NCBI GenBank assembly: GCA_047517285.1
Contig: JAKZTE010000011.1
Location: forward strand, 1-64,000
DNA: 64,000 nucleotides
Direction of reading: 5' to 3'
Source of the DNA: UBA57 sp963577725
GTDB lineage: Archaea > Thermoproteota > Nitrososphaeria > Nitrososphaerales > UBA57
The position numbers and the translations under genes were made by a program. Shown here one piece after another: positions 25,523 to 33,823 of this stretch. The first letter of the stretch is position 1; each line of letters opens with the position of its first letter. Under the pieces are notes generated by a model that saw only the letters and a list, made by a program, of their open reading frames with translations, was not told the origin of the DNA and ran no database searches.

Positions 25523-26809
25523 ATGTTCAAATTTGCACACATGGCAGATATACACATCGGAGCGCATAAAGACAAAAGATTGATTGATTTAGAGATCGAG
25601 GCGTTCAATGAATCAATAGATATTTGCATAAAAGAAGGAGTAAAATTCATCATTATTGCAGGAGATTTCTTCCATGAACCAGTTCCTGAACTTGAGCAAG
25701 TAAAAAAAATAATAAAAAAATTGATTGAATTATCGGAATTGAACATTCCAGTATATGTTGTCTATGGAAGTCATGATAAATGGGGAAGTCAAGATTCAAT
25801 AATAGAATTGTTGGAAGCAGCTAAACTAATCATTAAAATTTATAATCCGAAAACAGTAGATGGTAAAATAAGATTAGAAATGCATCAAGATAAAGAAACA
25901 GGTGTGAAATTAGCTGGAATACCTGGAAAAAGAGGAGGAAATGAGATTCATATTTTCGAGAGATTAGATAGAGAACATCTTGAAAATCAAGATGGGTTAA
26001 AAATTTTTGTGTTTCATAGTGGAATTGAAGAATTCAAACCAGATTTTTTGAAAAACGCGATGGACATGCAATGTATTCCAATAAATTTGTTCCCAAAAGG
26101 TTTCGACTATTATGCAGGAGGTCATATTCATAAAAGAGATGAATTTAATATTCAAAATTATCAGAACATAATATTTCCAGGGCCATCATTCATAGGTTGG
26201 GGATGGAAAGATTACGCAGATGTATCGAAGGGAGAGAAGAGAGGATTCTACATCGTATCATGTGAGAACAACAAGATAATTGAGAATGGAATAAAGTTTA
26301 TCGAGATGAATAAGATAGAAGGTAAATTTATTGAGTTTGATGTTACTGGAAATAGAGCAAAACAAGTTAATGAAGAGATAAATAAGAAATTAGAAGAGGA
26401 AGATGTAGATAACAAGCTAGTAACAATAAGAATTTTTGGAGAATTACTTTCTGGAAATAAAGCAGACATAGGCACTATTGCAATAAGAAAATTATTAACC
26501 AATAAAAATGCCATAGCGCCACAAATTAATGATCGTAAAGTAACGACAAAAGAATTAAGGAAGATAAGAATGTCGAGTGAAGATAAATTAGAAATAGAAG
26601 AAGAATTATTCAAAGAAAGTATCATCAACATAAAGCCTGAAAGTCATTCATTACAAAATGAAAAAGGAATAATCATGGCAAAAGAACTACTAAAAATACT
26701 AAAAAAGTCACCCAAAGATTCAAGTGGAAAGAATTCTACAGCCTTACAAAACAAGATAACAAGATTAAGTATAGAAATACTTGGAATATCGGATATAATG
26801 GAGGAATAG
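25523..26809 (+). CDS. mre11: Mre11 nuclease (DNA double-strand break repair)
   Basis: Starting at the ATG at 25523 (preceded by GAGGAAGG) the protein is 428 residues. The phosphoesterase motifs are D9-x-H11 in ADIHIGAH, GDFFHEP with Asp48, GSHD (82-85), the later HSGIEE and GGHIHKRD. The motif normally read GNHD has Ser in place of the metal-bridging Asn. The C-terminal part has the capping and Rad50-binding regions. It opens DNA ends with Rad50. Confidence 0.92.
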   Translation: MFKFAHMADIHIGAHKDKRLIDLEIEAFNESIDICIKEGVKFIIIAGDFFHEPVPELEQVKKIIKKLIELSELNIPVYVVYGSHDKWGSQDSIIELLEAAKLIIKIYNPKTVDGKIRLEMHQDKETGVKLAGIPGKRGGNEIHIFERLDREHLENQDGLKIFVFHSGIEEFKPDFLKNAMDMQCIPINLFPKGFDYYAGGHIHKRDEFNIQNYQNIIFPGPSFIGWGWKDYADVSKGEKRGFYIVSCENNKIIENGIKFIEMNKIEGKFIEFDVTGNRAKQVNEEINKKLEEEDVDNKLVTIRIFGELLSGNKADIGTIAIRKLLTNKNAIAPQINDRKVTTKELRKIRMSSEDKLEIEEELFKESIINIKPESHSLQNEKGIIMAKELLKILKKSPKDSSGKNSTALQNKITRLSIEILGISDIMEE

Positions 26810-26811
26810 CC

Positions 26812-28818
26812 ATGATCATCAAACAGATGACACTAGAAAACATTAGAAGTCATAAATCAACAAAAATAGAATTTGCGGAAGGAAAGACACTCATACGGGG
26901 AGATATAGGATCTGGAAAATCAAGCATCATGATGTCGATAGAAGCTGCATTATTTGGAAAGAAATTAAAACAGTTAATTAGATTTGGTGAAGAAAATGGG
27001 AGAATTGAATTAACATTCGAGATTCAAGACGAAAATAGAAATATAAAAAAATATTCAGTAATTCGGGAACTATCGATAAATACTCAGAAAGGAGGAGAAA
27101 TAATTTATCATAATGAAGGGAATAAAAAAGGAATCTATTCAGCGGATGAATTATCAATAGAAATTACAAAAATACTTGGAATAAATGAAACCGCTAAAGC
27201 GCAAGAGATATTTCATGCATTTGTTCTTGCAAGACAGGATGAATTAAAGGAGTTAGTAAAAGGAAGTGGAAAAAAAGACGAGGATGCAAGAACAACAATT
27301 CTAATGAAAGCATTCGAAATGGAAGCGTATAAATTTGCAATAGACAATGCAGAAAAACTAATTAGAAGAATCAATGATGTAAGGATTAGAAAAGGTGGGG
27401 AAATAACAGGTCTACCAGAAATAGAGAAAAGTATACTAGAAATATCAGAAGTAATCAAGAAGAAGAAGAATGATTTAGAGAAGACAACTGAGTCAGTAAA
27501 AATCAAGAAAGAGAATTATAATCTGAAGAAAATTGAATACGACAAAGTTAAAGAAGAAAGAACAAAGATTACCACAATAAATACAATAATCACAAGTAAA
27601 GAGAGAGAATTAACAGAAAAGAAGAAAGAGATATCAAGTAATGAGAATAAGAAAAATATCAATAAAACAAAGATAGAAAAAACAGGAAAGACAATTGAGC
27701 AGATTACGAAAGACATAGAAAATTTATTGGCATTAGAAGAACTTAGAGATAAAGAGAACAAGATAACAGATGAGATCACGCATTTAAAAATGGACGTGTC
27801 TAGAAAGGGAGATGAGGCAGGAAGATATGAAGGAATTCTTGAAGACGGAAAATGTAGTACTTGCGGGAGAGAAATCAGTGATATTTCAGGTTATAACGAG
27901 TTAATTTCAACTGCAAATATGAAAAAAGGGGACGTCGAGAATAAGATTAATACAAAAAATGATGAGAAGAAAGAAATTCAGAATACAATCAGAGAAACTA
28001 CAGAGATGAAGATATTAGAAGGGGATTTAGAAGAAATTAAGGAAATTGATAAAAAAAATAAAATACTAGATGAAAGAGTTTTACGTCTAACTAATGGAAT
28101 AAATGAACAAAAAATAGAATTGGAAAGATTACCAGATGAGAATGAATTAAGAAAGTCAGAAGATAAATTAAAAACAGTAGAAGAAGAATATGACAAAGTT
28201 AAACAAGAAAGAACAGAAATTACGACGCAAATTAATGGAAAAACAAGTGAGTTAAATGAGAATAATAATAGTTTAGAGAAACTTAAACGGAAAAAAATAG
28301 AAATGGAGAATTTAGATGATATTAATGAGTGGTTGAACAAGTATTTCATAACTACAGTTCAATCAATAGAAGATCATGTCCTCAATACAGTGAATTACAA
28401 ATTTAATGAGTTATTCAAAGGATGGTTTGAATTACTGGTAGAAAATACTAGTAAAACGGTAAGAGTCGATGAGAAGTTTAATCCAATCATTCAACAACAG
28501 AAGGAATTTGAACAAACATTTGAATTGCTTTCAGGAGGAGAAAAAGCAGGGATTGCACTTGCCTACAGGTTGGCATTGAACAGTTTGATAAGACAGCAGC
28601 CAACAGGTTTTAGACCTGAATTATTAATGTTAGATGAACCAACGGATGGGTTTAGTAGAGAACAACTTACAAAAGTTAGCGATATACTGTCAGACATCGA
28701 GAATAAACAAGTAATCATAGTATCTCATAATCAAGAATTTGTAAAACTAGATCAGATAATCAATGTAACAAAAGAAAATGACATATCAAGAATAGATATT
28801 CAATCTTATGGAGATTGA
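26812..28818 (+). CDS. rad50: Rad50 SMC-like ATPase
   Basis: A 668-residue Rad50: N-terminal Walker A GDIGSGKSS (residues 30-38), a long coiled-coil, the zinc hook CSTC at 348-351, second coil, then the signature LSGGEKAGIALAYRLA (S574) and LMLDEPTDGF. It starts 2 nt after mre11. The coils are shorter than in Pyrococcus Rad50 (about 880 residues), so the hook arm is compact. Works with Mre11 in end tethering and resection. Confidence 0.95.
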   Translation: MIIKQMTLENIRSHKSTKIEFAEGKTLIRGDIGSGKSSIMMSIEAALFGKKLKQLIRFGEENGRIELTFEIQDENRNIKKYSVIRELSINTQKGGEIIYHNEGNKKGIYSADELSIEITKILGINETAKAQEIFHAFVLARQDELKELVKGSGKKDEDARTTILMKAFEMEAYKFAIDNAEKLIRRINDVRIRKGGEITGLPEIEKSILEISEVIKKKKNDLEKTTESVKIKKENYNLKKIEYDKVKEERTKITTINTIITSKERELTEKKKEISSNENKKNINKTKIEKTGKTIEQITKDIENLLALEELRDKENKITDEITHLKMDVSRKGDEAGRYEGILEDGKCSTCGREISDISGYNELISTANMKKGDVENKINTKNDEKKEIQNTIRETTEMKILEGDLEEIKEIDKKNKILDERVLRLTNGINEQKIELERLPDENELRKSEDKLKTVEEEYDKVKQERTEITTQINGKTSELNENNNSLEKLKRKKIEMENLDDINEWLNKYFITTVQSIEDHVLNTVNYKFNELFKGWFELLVENTSKTVRVDEKFNPIIQQQKEFEQTFELLSGGEKAGIALAYRLALNSLIRQQPTGFRPELLMLDEPTDGFSREQLTKVSDILSDIENKQVIIVSHNQEFVKLDQIINVTKENDISRIDIQSYGD

Positions 28819-28903
28819 TGCGGGAGGTGGGATTTGAACCCACGAACACCTAAGTGATAGGAGCCTAAATCCTACGCCTTTGACCGGGCTGGGCTACCCC
28901 CGC
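28819..28903 (-). tRNA. tRNA-Leu (anticodon TAG), class II
   Basis: Read on the minus strand the gene has acceptor GCGGGGG pairing with CTCCCGC, anticodon stem TAGGA/TCCTA with loop TTTAGGC (anticodon TAG at 28865-28867), a long variable arm around CACTTAGGTG, and a TTCAAAT T-loop. The long variable arm is expected for leucine. No intron and no CCA. Its 3' end abuts the rad50 stop codon with no gap. Confidence 0.95.
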
Positions 28904-28944
28904 ACTATAACAGTTTATTTAATACTACAAAGAATATATTTCAA

Positions 28945-30180
28945 TTGAGATATCTAATTTTACTACTAATTGTCGCGCTTTCTACATTTTATGTTGTAGG
29001 AATTTCTAATTCATATGCAGAAGATGTTGAATGGTCAACAGAAGCCCCAATGCCAACAATAAGAACTGAACATACAGCAGCAATTATTGATGATAGGATA
29101 TACGTCATTGGAGGATTTGAGCGTAATAGTGATGTAATAAAAAGAGTAGAAGTATATGACATAAGTAAGAATGAATGGATTGAAGTAGAGCCAATGCCAG
29201 TTGCATTACATCATGCGTCGGCAACTTCTTTTGAAGAGAAATTATATGTCGTTGGCGGATTTATTGATGGTTGGAATCCAACATCAAAGATGTATATTTA
29301 TGATTCAGTAGAAGATTCATGGACAGAGGGAAATTCTATGCCAACTGCAAGAGGCGCATTAACAACGCAGAGATACAACAACTATATTTTTGCAATTGGA
29401 GGAATGACAAGTTTGGGTCCTACAACAATTAACGAGATGTATGACATAGAGAAAGGAACATGGATGGACAAAGAAGCAATGCCTATTGCAAGAGAACATC
29501 TTGCGTCAGGTATCGTTGGAGACAAAATTTTTGTAGTTGGAGGAAGAGTCGAATTTGGATCAAATTTGAATAACAATGAGATGTACAATATAAGTGAAGA
29601 TAAATGGGAAATAATGGAAGACATGGTCTCAGAAAGAGGAGGATTAGCGGCAACAGCAATAGAAGAAAGCATATTTGTATTTGGTGGGGAATCCAGAGTT
29701 AGTACATTTAGTAATAATGAACAATTCAATTCAATAGATAATATTTGGACGATTAGAGAACAAATGCCAACTGCTAGGCATGGATTAATAGCTATTGCAT
29801 ATAATTTTTCGATATTTGTCATAGGTGGTGGAACCGAACCAGGATACAGTATGAGTGGAATAAATGAAGTATTTACACCCTCTGAGTTTAGAGAGATTGA
29901 GAATACAGTGGAAGAAGATATAGTTTCTGAAGCAAATGTAAGTAATCAAATTAAGGTTGAAATTTTAGAAGAGGAAGAGAATAATCAATCAGACATAGTA
30001 GCAGAGATAGCAGATCCATTTGATTCATGTCAACTAGTAGACGAATGTCTATCTCCAAATGAACAGACGTCGTCTAGAATTATTTACTATGTATTCGTGA
30101 TTATAATATTAATTTTACTACTAGCAATAGGTTTTACTTTGATTTCATTATACAGATACAACAAACTGGAGAAAAAATAG
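28945..30180 (+). CDS. Exported, membrane-anchored Kelch-repeat protein
   Basis: This 411-residue protein has a signal peptide (residues 1-25, ending YAED), six Kelch-type repeats each with a YVIGG-like or VFGG motif followed by conserved Trp and MP residues (WSTEAPMP, WIEVEPMP, WTEGNSMP, WMDKEAMP), and a C-terminal membrane helix (about 380-403). It should form a beta-propeller on the outer face of the membrane. TTG start. Ligand unknown. Confidence 0.85.
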   Translation: MRYLILLLIVALSTFYVVGISNSYAEDVEWSTEAPMPTIRTEHTAAIIDDRIYVIGGFERNSDVIKRVEVYDISKNEWIEVEPMPVALHHASATSFEEKLYVVGGFIDGWNPTSKMYIYDSVEDSWTEGNSMPTARGALTTQRYNNYIFAIGGMTSLGPTTINEMYDIEKGTWMDKEAMPIAREHLASGIVGDKIFVVGGRVEFGSNLNNNEMYNISEDKWEIMEDMVSERGGLAATAIEESIFVFGGESRVSTFSNNEQFNSIDNIWTIREQMPTARHGLIAIAYNFSIFVIGGGTEPGYSMSGINEVFTPSEFREIENTVEEDIVSEANVSNQIKVEILEEEENNQSDIVAEIADPFDSCQLVDECLSPNEQTSSRIIYYVFVIIILILLLAIGFTLISLYRYNKLEKK

Positions 30181-30187
30181 ATAAAAT

Positions 30188-31222
30188 CTAGTAGAGAATT
30201 TCTTCGGGGTCAAAATAATCATTTTTACGAGTAGTTCTAGATTTACCCAATGTTTTTAATTCTTTAAGAAAATTAGTACGAATATTAGATTTAATTTTAT
30301 CAATTTGATTATATTTAGTTGTAAAACAAGTTAACTCAAGAGTAAGCTCATCTCCATGAAGATCGTGAATCAATACAATAGGACGACGAGGTTTAGATTC
30401 AACGTAATTAGTAATAGTTGCAGATTGAATCAATAATTTTCTAATTTTATCAACATTATGGAAGTTACTTGTTCGATAATATAAAGTAATTAGATAGCTT
30501 TTTCCTTGGGATATAGAAATTTGGTTAGAGAGTAATAAATTATTGGGCACAACAATTACATTTTGATTTTGATCAACCAATTTACTAAACATTAAACCAA
30601 CATTTGATAAAATTCCAGATATTTGTTCTTCATTTATTGAAAGAAAGTCGCCTTGTTTAAACGGTTTCCAAATAAAAATAATTAATCCTGATAAAAGATT
30701 ACCTAATGTGTCTTTGGCAATAGCAAAAGTAATAATAATTGTAGACAAGACAAGAATAATTAACAATAAATTATTTTCAACATCATATCCAAGTAAACCA
30801 ATGACTACCCAGAAAGAAATAAATCCTATGGACAACGTGGAAATTTTTTGTAAGATGCGCAAAGAGAACACGTCCATTTTTCTTTTAACAGATGAATCAG
30901 CTAATGATGATTTAGAAATACGATTAAGAAGTATAGCGGCTATAAATACAGTAAAAATTTGAAATGTTGATTTAATATATATTATTTGAGTAGAAAAGAG
31001 ACTAGCGTTTAAATAAATAATTAAATTGACGCCAAGGCTAATAACAAATAGAAGAATTGGAATACGTAATGGTAAATTATCTTTAGTTTTAAAACGAAAG
31101 ATAGTTTTTCGTGAGTAAGAATCAACAAAATAAGCTAGTGCAAGAAAAAAAATAAAAATTAATCCTGGTAGAATTAAATTATCTGTAGAAAATAAAAATA
31201 AAGAATTAACCACGTTTATCAT
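30188..31222 (-). CDS. mscS: MscS-family mechanosensitive channel
   Basis: The 344-residue protein has about five membrane helices in the first 190 residues, then the MscS beta-domain: KPFKQGDFLSINEEQISGIL, NVGLMFSKLVDQNQNVIVVP and NNLLLSNQISI, which are the conserved elements after the pore helix (TLGNLLSGLIIF). It probably releases osmolytes under membrane tension. Convergent with the Kelch gene, 7 nt apart. Confidence 0.9.
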   Translation of the reverse strand: MINVVNSLFLFSTDNLILPGLIFIFFLALAYFVDSYSRKTIFRFKTKDNLPLRIPILLFVISLGVNLIIYLNASLFSTQIIYIKSTFQIFTVFIAAILLNRISKSSLADSSVKRKMDVFSLRILQKISTLSIGFISFWVVIGLLGYDVENNLLLIILVLSTIIITFAIAKDTLGNLLSGLIIFIWKPFKQGDFLSINEEQISGILSNVGLMFSKLVDQNQNVIVVPNNLLLSNQISISQGKSYLITLYYRTSNFHNVDKIRKLLIQSATITNYVESKPRRPIVLIHDLHGDELTLELTCFTTKYNQIDKIKSNIRTNFLKELKTLGKSRTTRKNDYFDPEEILY

Positions 31223-31260
31223 ACAATGAATAAGTTAAAGTAAATATATGTTTAACTGAT
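31223..31260 (-). promoter_or_regulatory. TATA box for mscS, probable leaderless start
   Basis: On the minus strand AACATATATTTAC (about 31241-31253) is centred some 23 nt before the mscS ATG, so transcription should start at or next to the start codon. Confidence 0.45.
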
Positions 31261-31321
31261 GAGAATTCACACACAAATAATAGAAATATTAGGTAATATT
31301 TCAAAATAGAAAAAAATAATG

Positions 31322-31407
31322 CGGGCCCGGAGGGATTTGAACCCACGACCTCCGGCTTTCCTCAGAATAGAGGGCCGATGCTCTAATCCAAGCTGAGCTA
31401 CGGGCCC
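31322..31407 (-). tRNA. tRNA-Arg (anticodon TCT) with a 10-nt intron
   Basis: Minus-strand cloverleaf: acceptor GGGCCCG/CGGGCCC, D stem GCTC/GAGC, anticodon stem TCGGC/GCCGG, T-loop TTCAAAT. The anticodon loop is 17 nt. CCTC pairs with GAGG as the four-base helix of a bulge-helix-bulge; cutting two bases into each bulge removes 31358-31367 at position 37/38 and leaves loop CCTCTAA, anticodon TCT (31369-31371). Base 33 is then C, which is rare, and the T stem has one T-T mismatch. Discriminator G. Confidence 0.8.
31358..31367 (-). other. tRNA-Arg intron (bulge-helix-bulge type)
   Basis: The 10-nt insert TTCTGAGGAA lies at canonical position 37/38. The central helix CCTC/GAGG and 3-nt bulges TAT and AAA fit the EndA substrate, but no inner helix can form because the remaining loop is only six bases (a relaxed motif). 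EndA itself is encoded at 11490-12050. Confidence 0.7.
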
Positions 31408-31511
31408 ACATTTAGATTAGATTAATCAGATATAATTATTACAAAATGACAGCATATGGATGAAAAATACACGATGAAAAGGGTTAATATAATCAACAAT
31501 ATTACTTGAGT

Positions 31512-31733
31512 ATGGAACAAACAGGATTAGCTTTACATATTGCAAAAAGTGGGAGATTAATTATTCAGTGCAAATCTAAAAAAGTAAATGGAAAAAATGT
31601 TTTTGATCAACGTGGAAATAAAATTGCAAAGATTTCGGAGATAATTGGGCCGGTAAAATCACCATATGTTTCTGCGATTCCTTTAAGTGATAAAGTTAAA
31701 AGAGTTATAGGCAAGAAAGTGTATATTAAATAA
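31512..31733 (+). CDS. gar1: H/ACA RNP protein Gar1
   Basis: The 73-residue protein (ATG at 31512; an in-frame TTG at 31506 is possible) fits archaeal Gar1: a small beta-barrel with VFDQRGNKIAKISEIIGPVK and SPYVSAIPL. Gar1 binds Cbf5 in the pseudouridylation RNP. It lies 9 nt before TFB, a common archaeal pair. Confidence 0.87.
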   Translation: MEQTGLALHIAKSGRLIIQCKSKKVNGKNVFDQRGNKIAKISEIIGPVKSPYVSAIPLSDKVKRVIGKKVYIK

Positions 31734-31742
31734 TTATAGAAA

Positions 31743-32660
31743 TTGGCAATCCAAAATAGTGAATCGGTTTTTTGTAACTCATGTAAAACACCATTAATTG
31801 GTGATGTTGAAAGAGGTGAATATGTTTGTCCTGGTTGTGGTCTTGTTGGAAATGATAGAATAATTGATACAGGGCCTGAATGGAAAGCAATAGATTCAGA
31901 AGATAAAATGAAAAAAGTAAGAACAGGTGCACCTACAAGTTTAGCACTACATGATAGAGGTTTATCTACGCAAATAGGAGATATTGTGAAAGATGGTAAT
32001 TCAGCAAATAATAAATCAATGGAAAGAATGAAAAAATGGCAACAAAGATTAAGAACTTCATCATCACAAGAAAGAGGATTAGCAAATGTATTAGGAAGGA
32101 TTAGCGAATTTTCAAGGGTTTTGAATTTACCAGATGCTACAAAAGAAACAGCTGCATTAGTTTACAGAAAAGCATTAGGAAATGGAACTGCGAAGAGTAA
32201 ATCAATCAAAGGAATGGCAGCAGCATCAATTTATCTTGCTTGTAGAAAATGTGGAACAGGTAAATCAATGAGAGAGATTTCAGATGTTTCAGGTCTTCCA
32301 AAACCTACAATAGCAAAATATTATCGATTAATATTAAGAGATGTAGAACAAGAATATGTCCCATTACATCCATTACAGGGATATATATCAAAATTGGTAA
32401 ATAAGGCCGAATTAGATCCAAGAATACAACTATATGCAGTAAAAATGGCAAATCAGATCAATGATACAAAATTAACTAGTGGTAAATCTCCAGCAGGCAT
32501 AGCAGCGGCATTTGTATATATAGCATCTGTAATGCTGGGTGAGAAGATACCACAAAGAGAAATTGCCGAATATGCGGATGTAACAGAAGTTACCATCAGG
32601 AATAGAACAAGAGAAATATTAGACAGATATACGATAAGACAAATAATTAAAACAAAATAA
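31743..32660 (+). CDS. tfb: Transcription initiation factor TFB
   Basis: A 305-residue TFIIB homologue. The zinc ribbon uses C11, C14, C29 and C32; the B-finger region follows (DTGPEWKAID), and two cyclin folds contain SIKGMAAASIYLACRKCGTG and SPAGIAAAFVYIASVM. It recruits RNA polymerase to TBP-TATA complexes. TTG start immediately after gar1. All parts appear complete. Confidence 0.96.
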   Translation: MAIQNSESVFCNSCKTPLIGDVERGEYVCPGCGLVGNDRIIDTGPEWKAIDSEDKMKKVRTGAPTSLALHDRGLSTQIGDIVKDGNSANNKSMERMKKWQQRLRTSSSQERGLANVLGRISEFSRVLNLPDATKETAALVYRKALGNGTAKSKSIKGMAAASIYLACRKCGTGKSMREISDVSGLPKPTIAKYYRLILRDVEQEYVPLHPLQGYISKLVNKAELDPRIQLYAVKMANQINDTKLTSGKSPAGIAAAFVYIASVMLGEKIPQREIAEYADVTEVTIRNRTREILDRYTIRQIIKTK

Positions 32661-32703
32661 ATATTAAAGACAAGAGTAATCTATTAACATTAAACGAAGT
32701 CCT

Positions 32704-33210
32704 ATGATACAAAATAAAACAACAAAAAGGGAAGAAATAGAATCTAAAGAACCTGAAAAGAAAACAAGAGGAAGAAAACCAAAGATTAAAGAAGTTAAAG
32801 AATCTAAAGAACCTGAAAAGAAAGTAAAACGTGGAAGAAAAAGTAAAGTTGAATTTGCAGATCTTACAGCAAGAGTTTATGAGATTGTAATTGAAAATGG
32901 TAGAGACGGAATATTACAAAGTGAACTATGGAAGAAATTAGGTTTGAGTAGTAGAGAAGGATCCAGATTAGCTATAAAATTAGAGAAGAGAAGAATTGTA
33001 GATAGACAAAAACTTTTGGAAGGTGGAAGATGGACTTATAAATTAACACCTGTTAAGTTCCCAGTTAAAATTGATTCGATAGAAAATATTCCGTGTATAA
33101 CCTGTCCAGAAGAAAAGAGGTGTTCTGCAGACGGGGTTGTTACACCATTTGATTGTTTATTTATTGAGAATTGGGTATTAACAGAACAAGATAAGATTAA
33201 AAAAGAATAA
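32704..33210 (+). CDS. tfeB: TFE-beta/RPC34-like winged-helix transcription factor
   Basis: The 168-residue protein has two basic AT-hook-like stretches (TRGRKPK, VKRGRKSK), a winged-helix domain (residues 50-115, DLTARVYEIVIENGRDGI, LSSREGSRLAIKLEKRRIV), and four cysteines C131-x2-C134-x5-C140-x10-C151. This matches the archaeal RPC34/39 homologue, known as TFE-beta, which carries an iron-sulfur cluster and pairs with TFE-alpha. Its N terminus contains a 60-bp internal duplication. Confidence 0.78.
   Translation: MIQNKTTKREEIESKEPEKKTRGRKPKIKEVKESKEPEKKVKRGRKSKVEFADLTARVYEIVIENGRDGILQSELWKKLGLSSREGSRLAIKLEKRRIVDRQKLLEGGRWTYKLTPVKFPVKIDSIENIPCITCPEEKRCSADGVVTPFDCLFIENWVLTEQDKIKKE
32740..32823 (+). 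repeat. 60-bp period direct repeat within tfeB
   Basis: A 24-bp stretch beginning GAATCTAAAGAACCTGAAAA occurs at 32740-32763 and again, without change, at 32800-32823. It encodes ESKEPEKK twice, each followed by a basic RGRK-type patch, so the duplicated block carries one AT-hook-like motif per copy. Confidence 0.9.
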
Positions 33211-33229
33211 TATATATTAGAATTATATT

Positions 33230-33823
33230 TTGCGATTAATAGATGCTAAAAAAGACCATTATAGAAAACTAGCAAAAGAACTAGGGTATAGAAGCAGATC
33301 TGCATTCAAACTAATAGAATTAAATCAAAAATATAATTTAATCGGATCAAATGACAACATATTAGATTTTGGTGCGGCGCCAGGAGGATGGCTGCAAGTA
33401 TCGTCAAAATTAGTCATGCCAAAGGGAAAAGTAATAGGTGTAGATTTACTGCCAATAATGCCATTAGGAGAAAATGTTACAATATTTCAAGGTGATATTA
33501 GGGAAAAAGAAGTGATAGAAGAGATATTACATGCTGTAAAGGGAAAAGTGGATGTTGTATTGTCAGATATGTCCCCAAACATATCAGGAATATGGAAAAT
33601 AGATCACAATAACCAAATTGATTTAACAATGTTAATTATTGACAGATTTCCAGAGTTATTAGAAAAAAATGGTAGTTGTTTGTTAAAAGCATTTGATGGA
33701 CCTAGATTAAAATCATTAGAGAATAATTTAAAGAAGAATTTTAAGAATGTGAAACTAATAAAACCGAAAGTAAGCAGAAATGCAAGCAGTGAGTTATATA
33801 TTTCCTGTAGAGGATTTAGATAA
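33230..33823 (+). CDS. rlmE: 2'-O-ribose RNA methyltransferase FtsJ/RlmE
   Basis: This 197-residue FtsJ-family enzyme has the KDKE set: K27 (SAFKLIE), D in VVLSDMSPN, K in LLKAFDG and E in SSELYIS, with SAM loop LDFGAAPGGWLQV. It probably methylates the 2'-OH of a uridine in 23S rRNA or of a tRNA. TTG start at 33230. The last 30 nt overlap the convergent Trm1 gene. Confidence 0.93.
   Translation: MRLIDAKKDHYRKLAKELGYRSRSAFKLIELNQKYNLIGSNDNILDFGAAPGGWLQVSSKLVMPKGKVIGVDLLPIMPLGENVTIFQGDIREKEVIEEILHAVKGKVDVVLSDMSPNISGIWKIDHNNQIDLTMLIIDRFPELLEKNGSCLLKAFDGPRLKSLENNLKKNFKNVKLIKPKVSRNASSELYISCRGFR

Noticed and set aside
27213..28349. Open frames opposite rad50
   Set aside because: They are antisense to the coiled-coil region, rich in Ser/Ile/Phe from reversed Lys/Glu codons, without ribosome-binding sites or domains.
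31322..31407. tRNA-Arg as a pseudo-tRNA only
   Set aside because: The stems and the bulge-helix-bulge pairing are good, so an active spliced tRNA is at least as likely.
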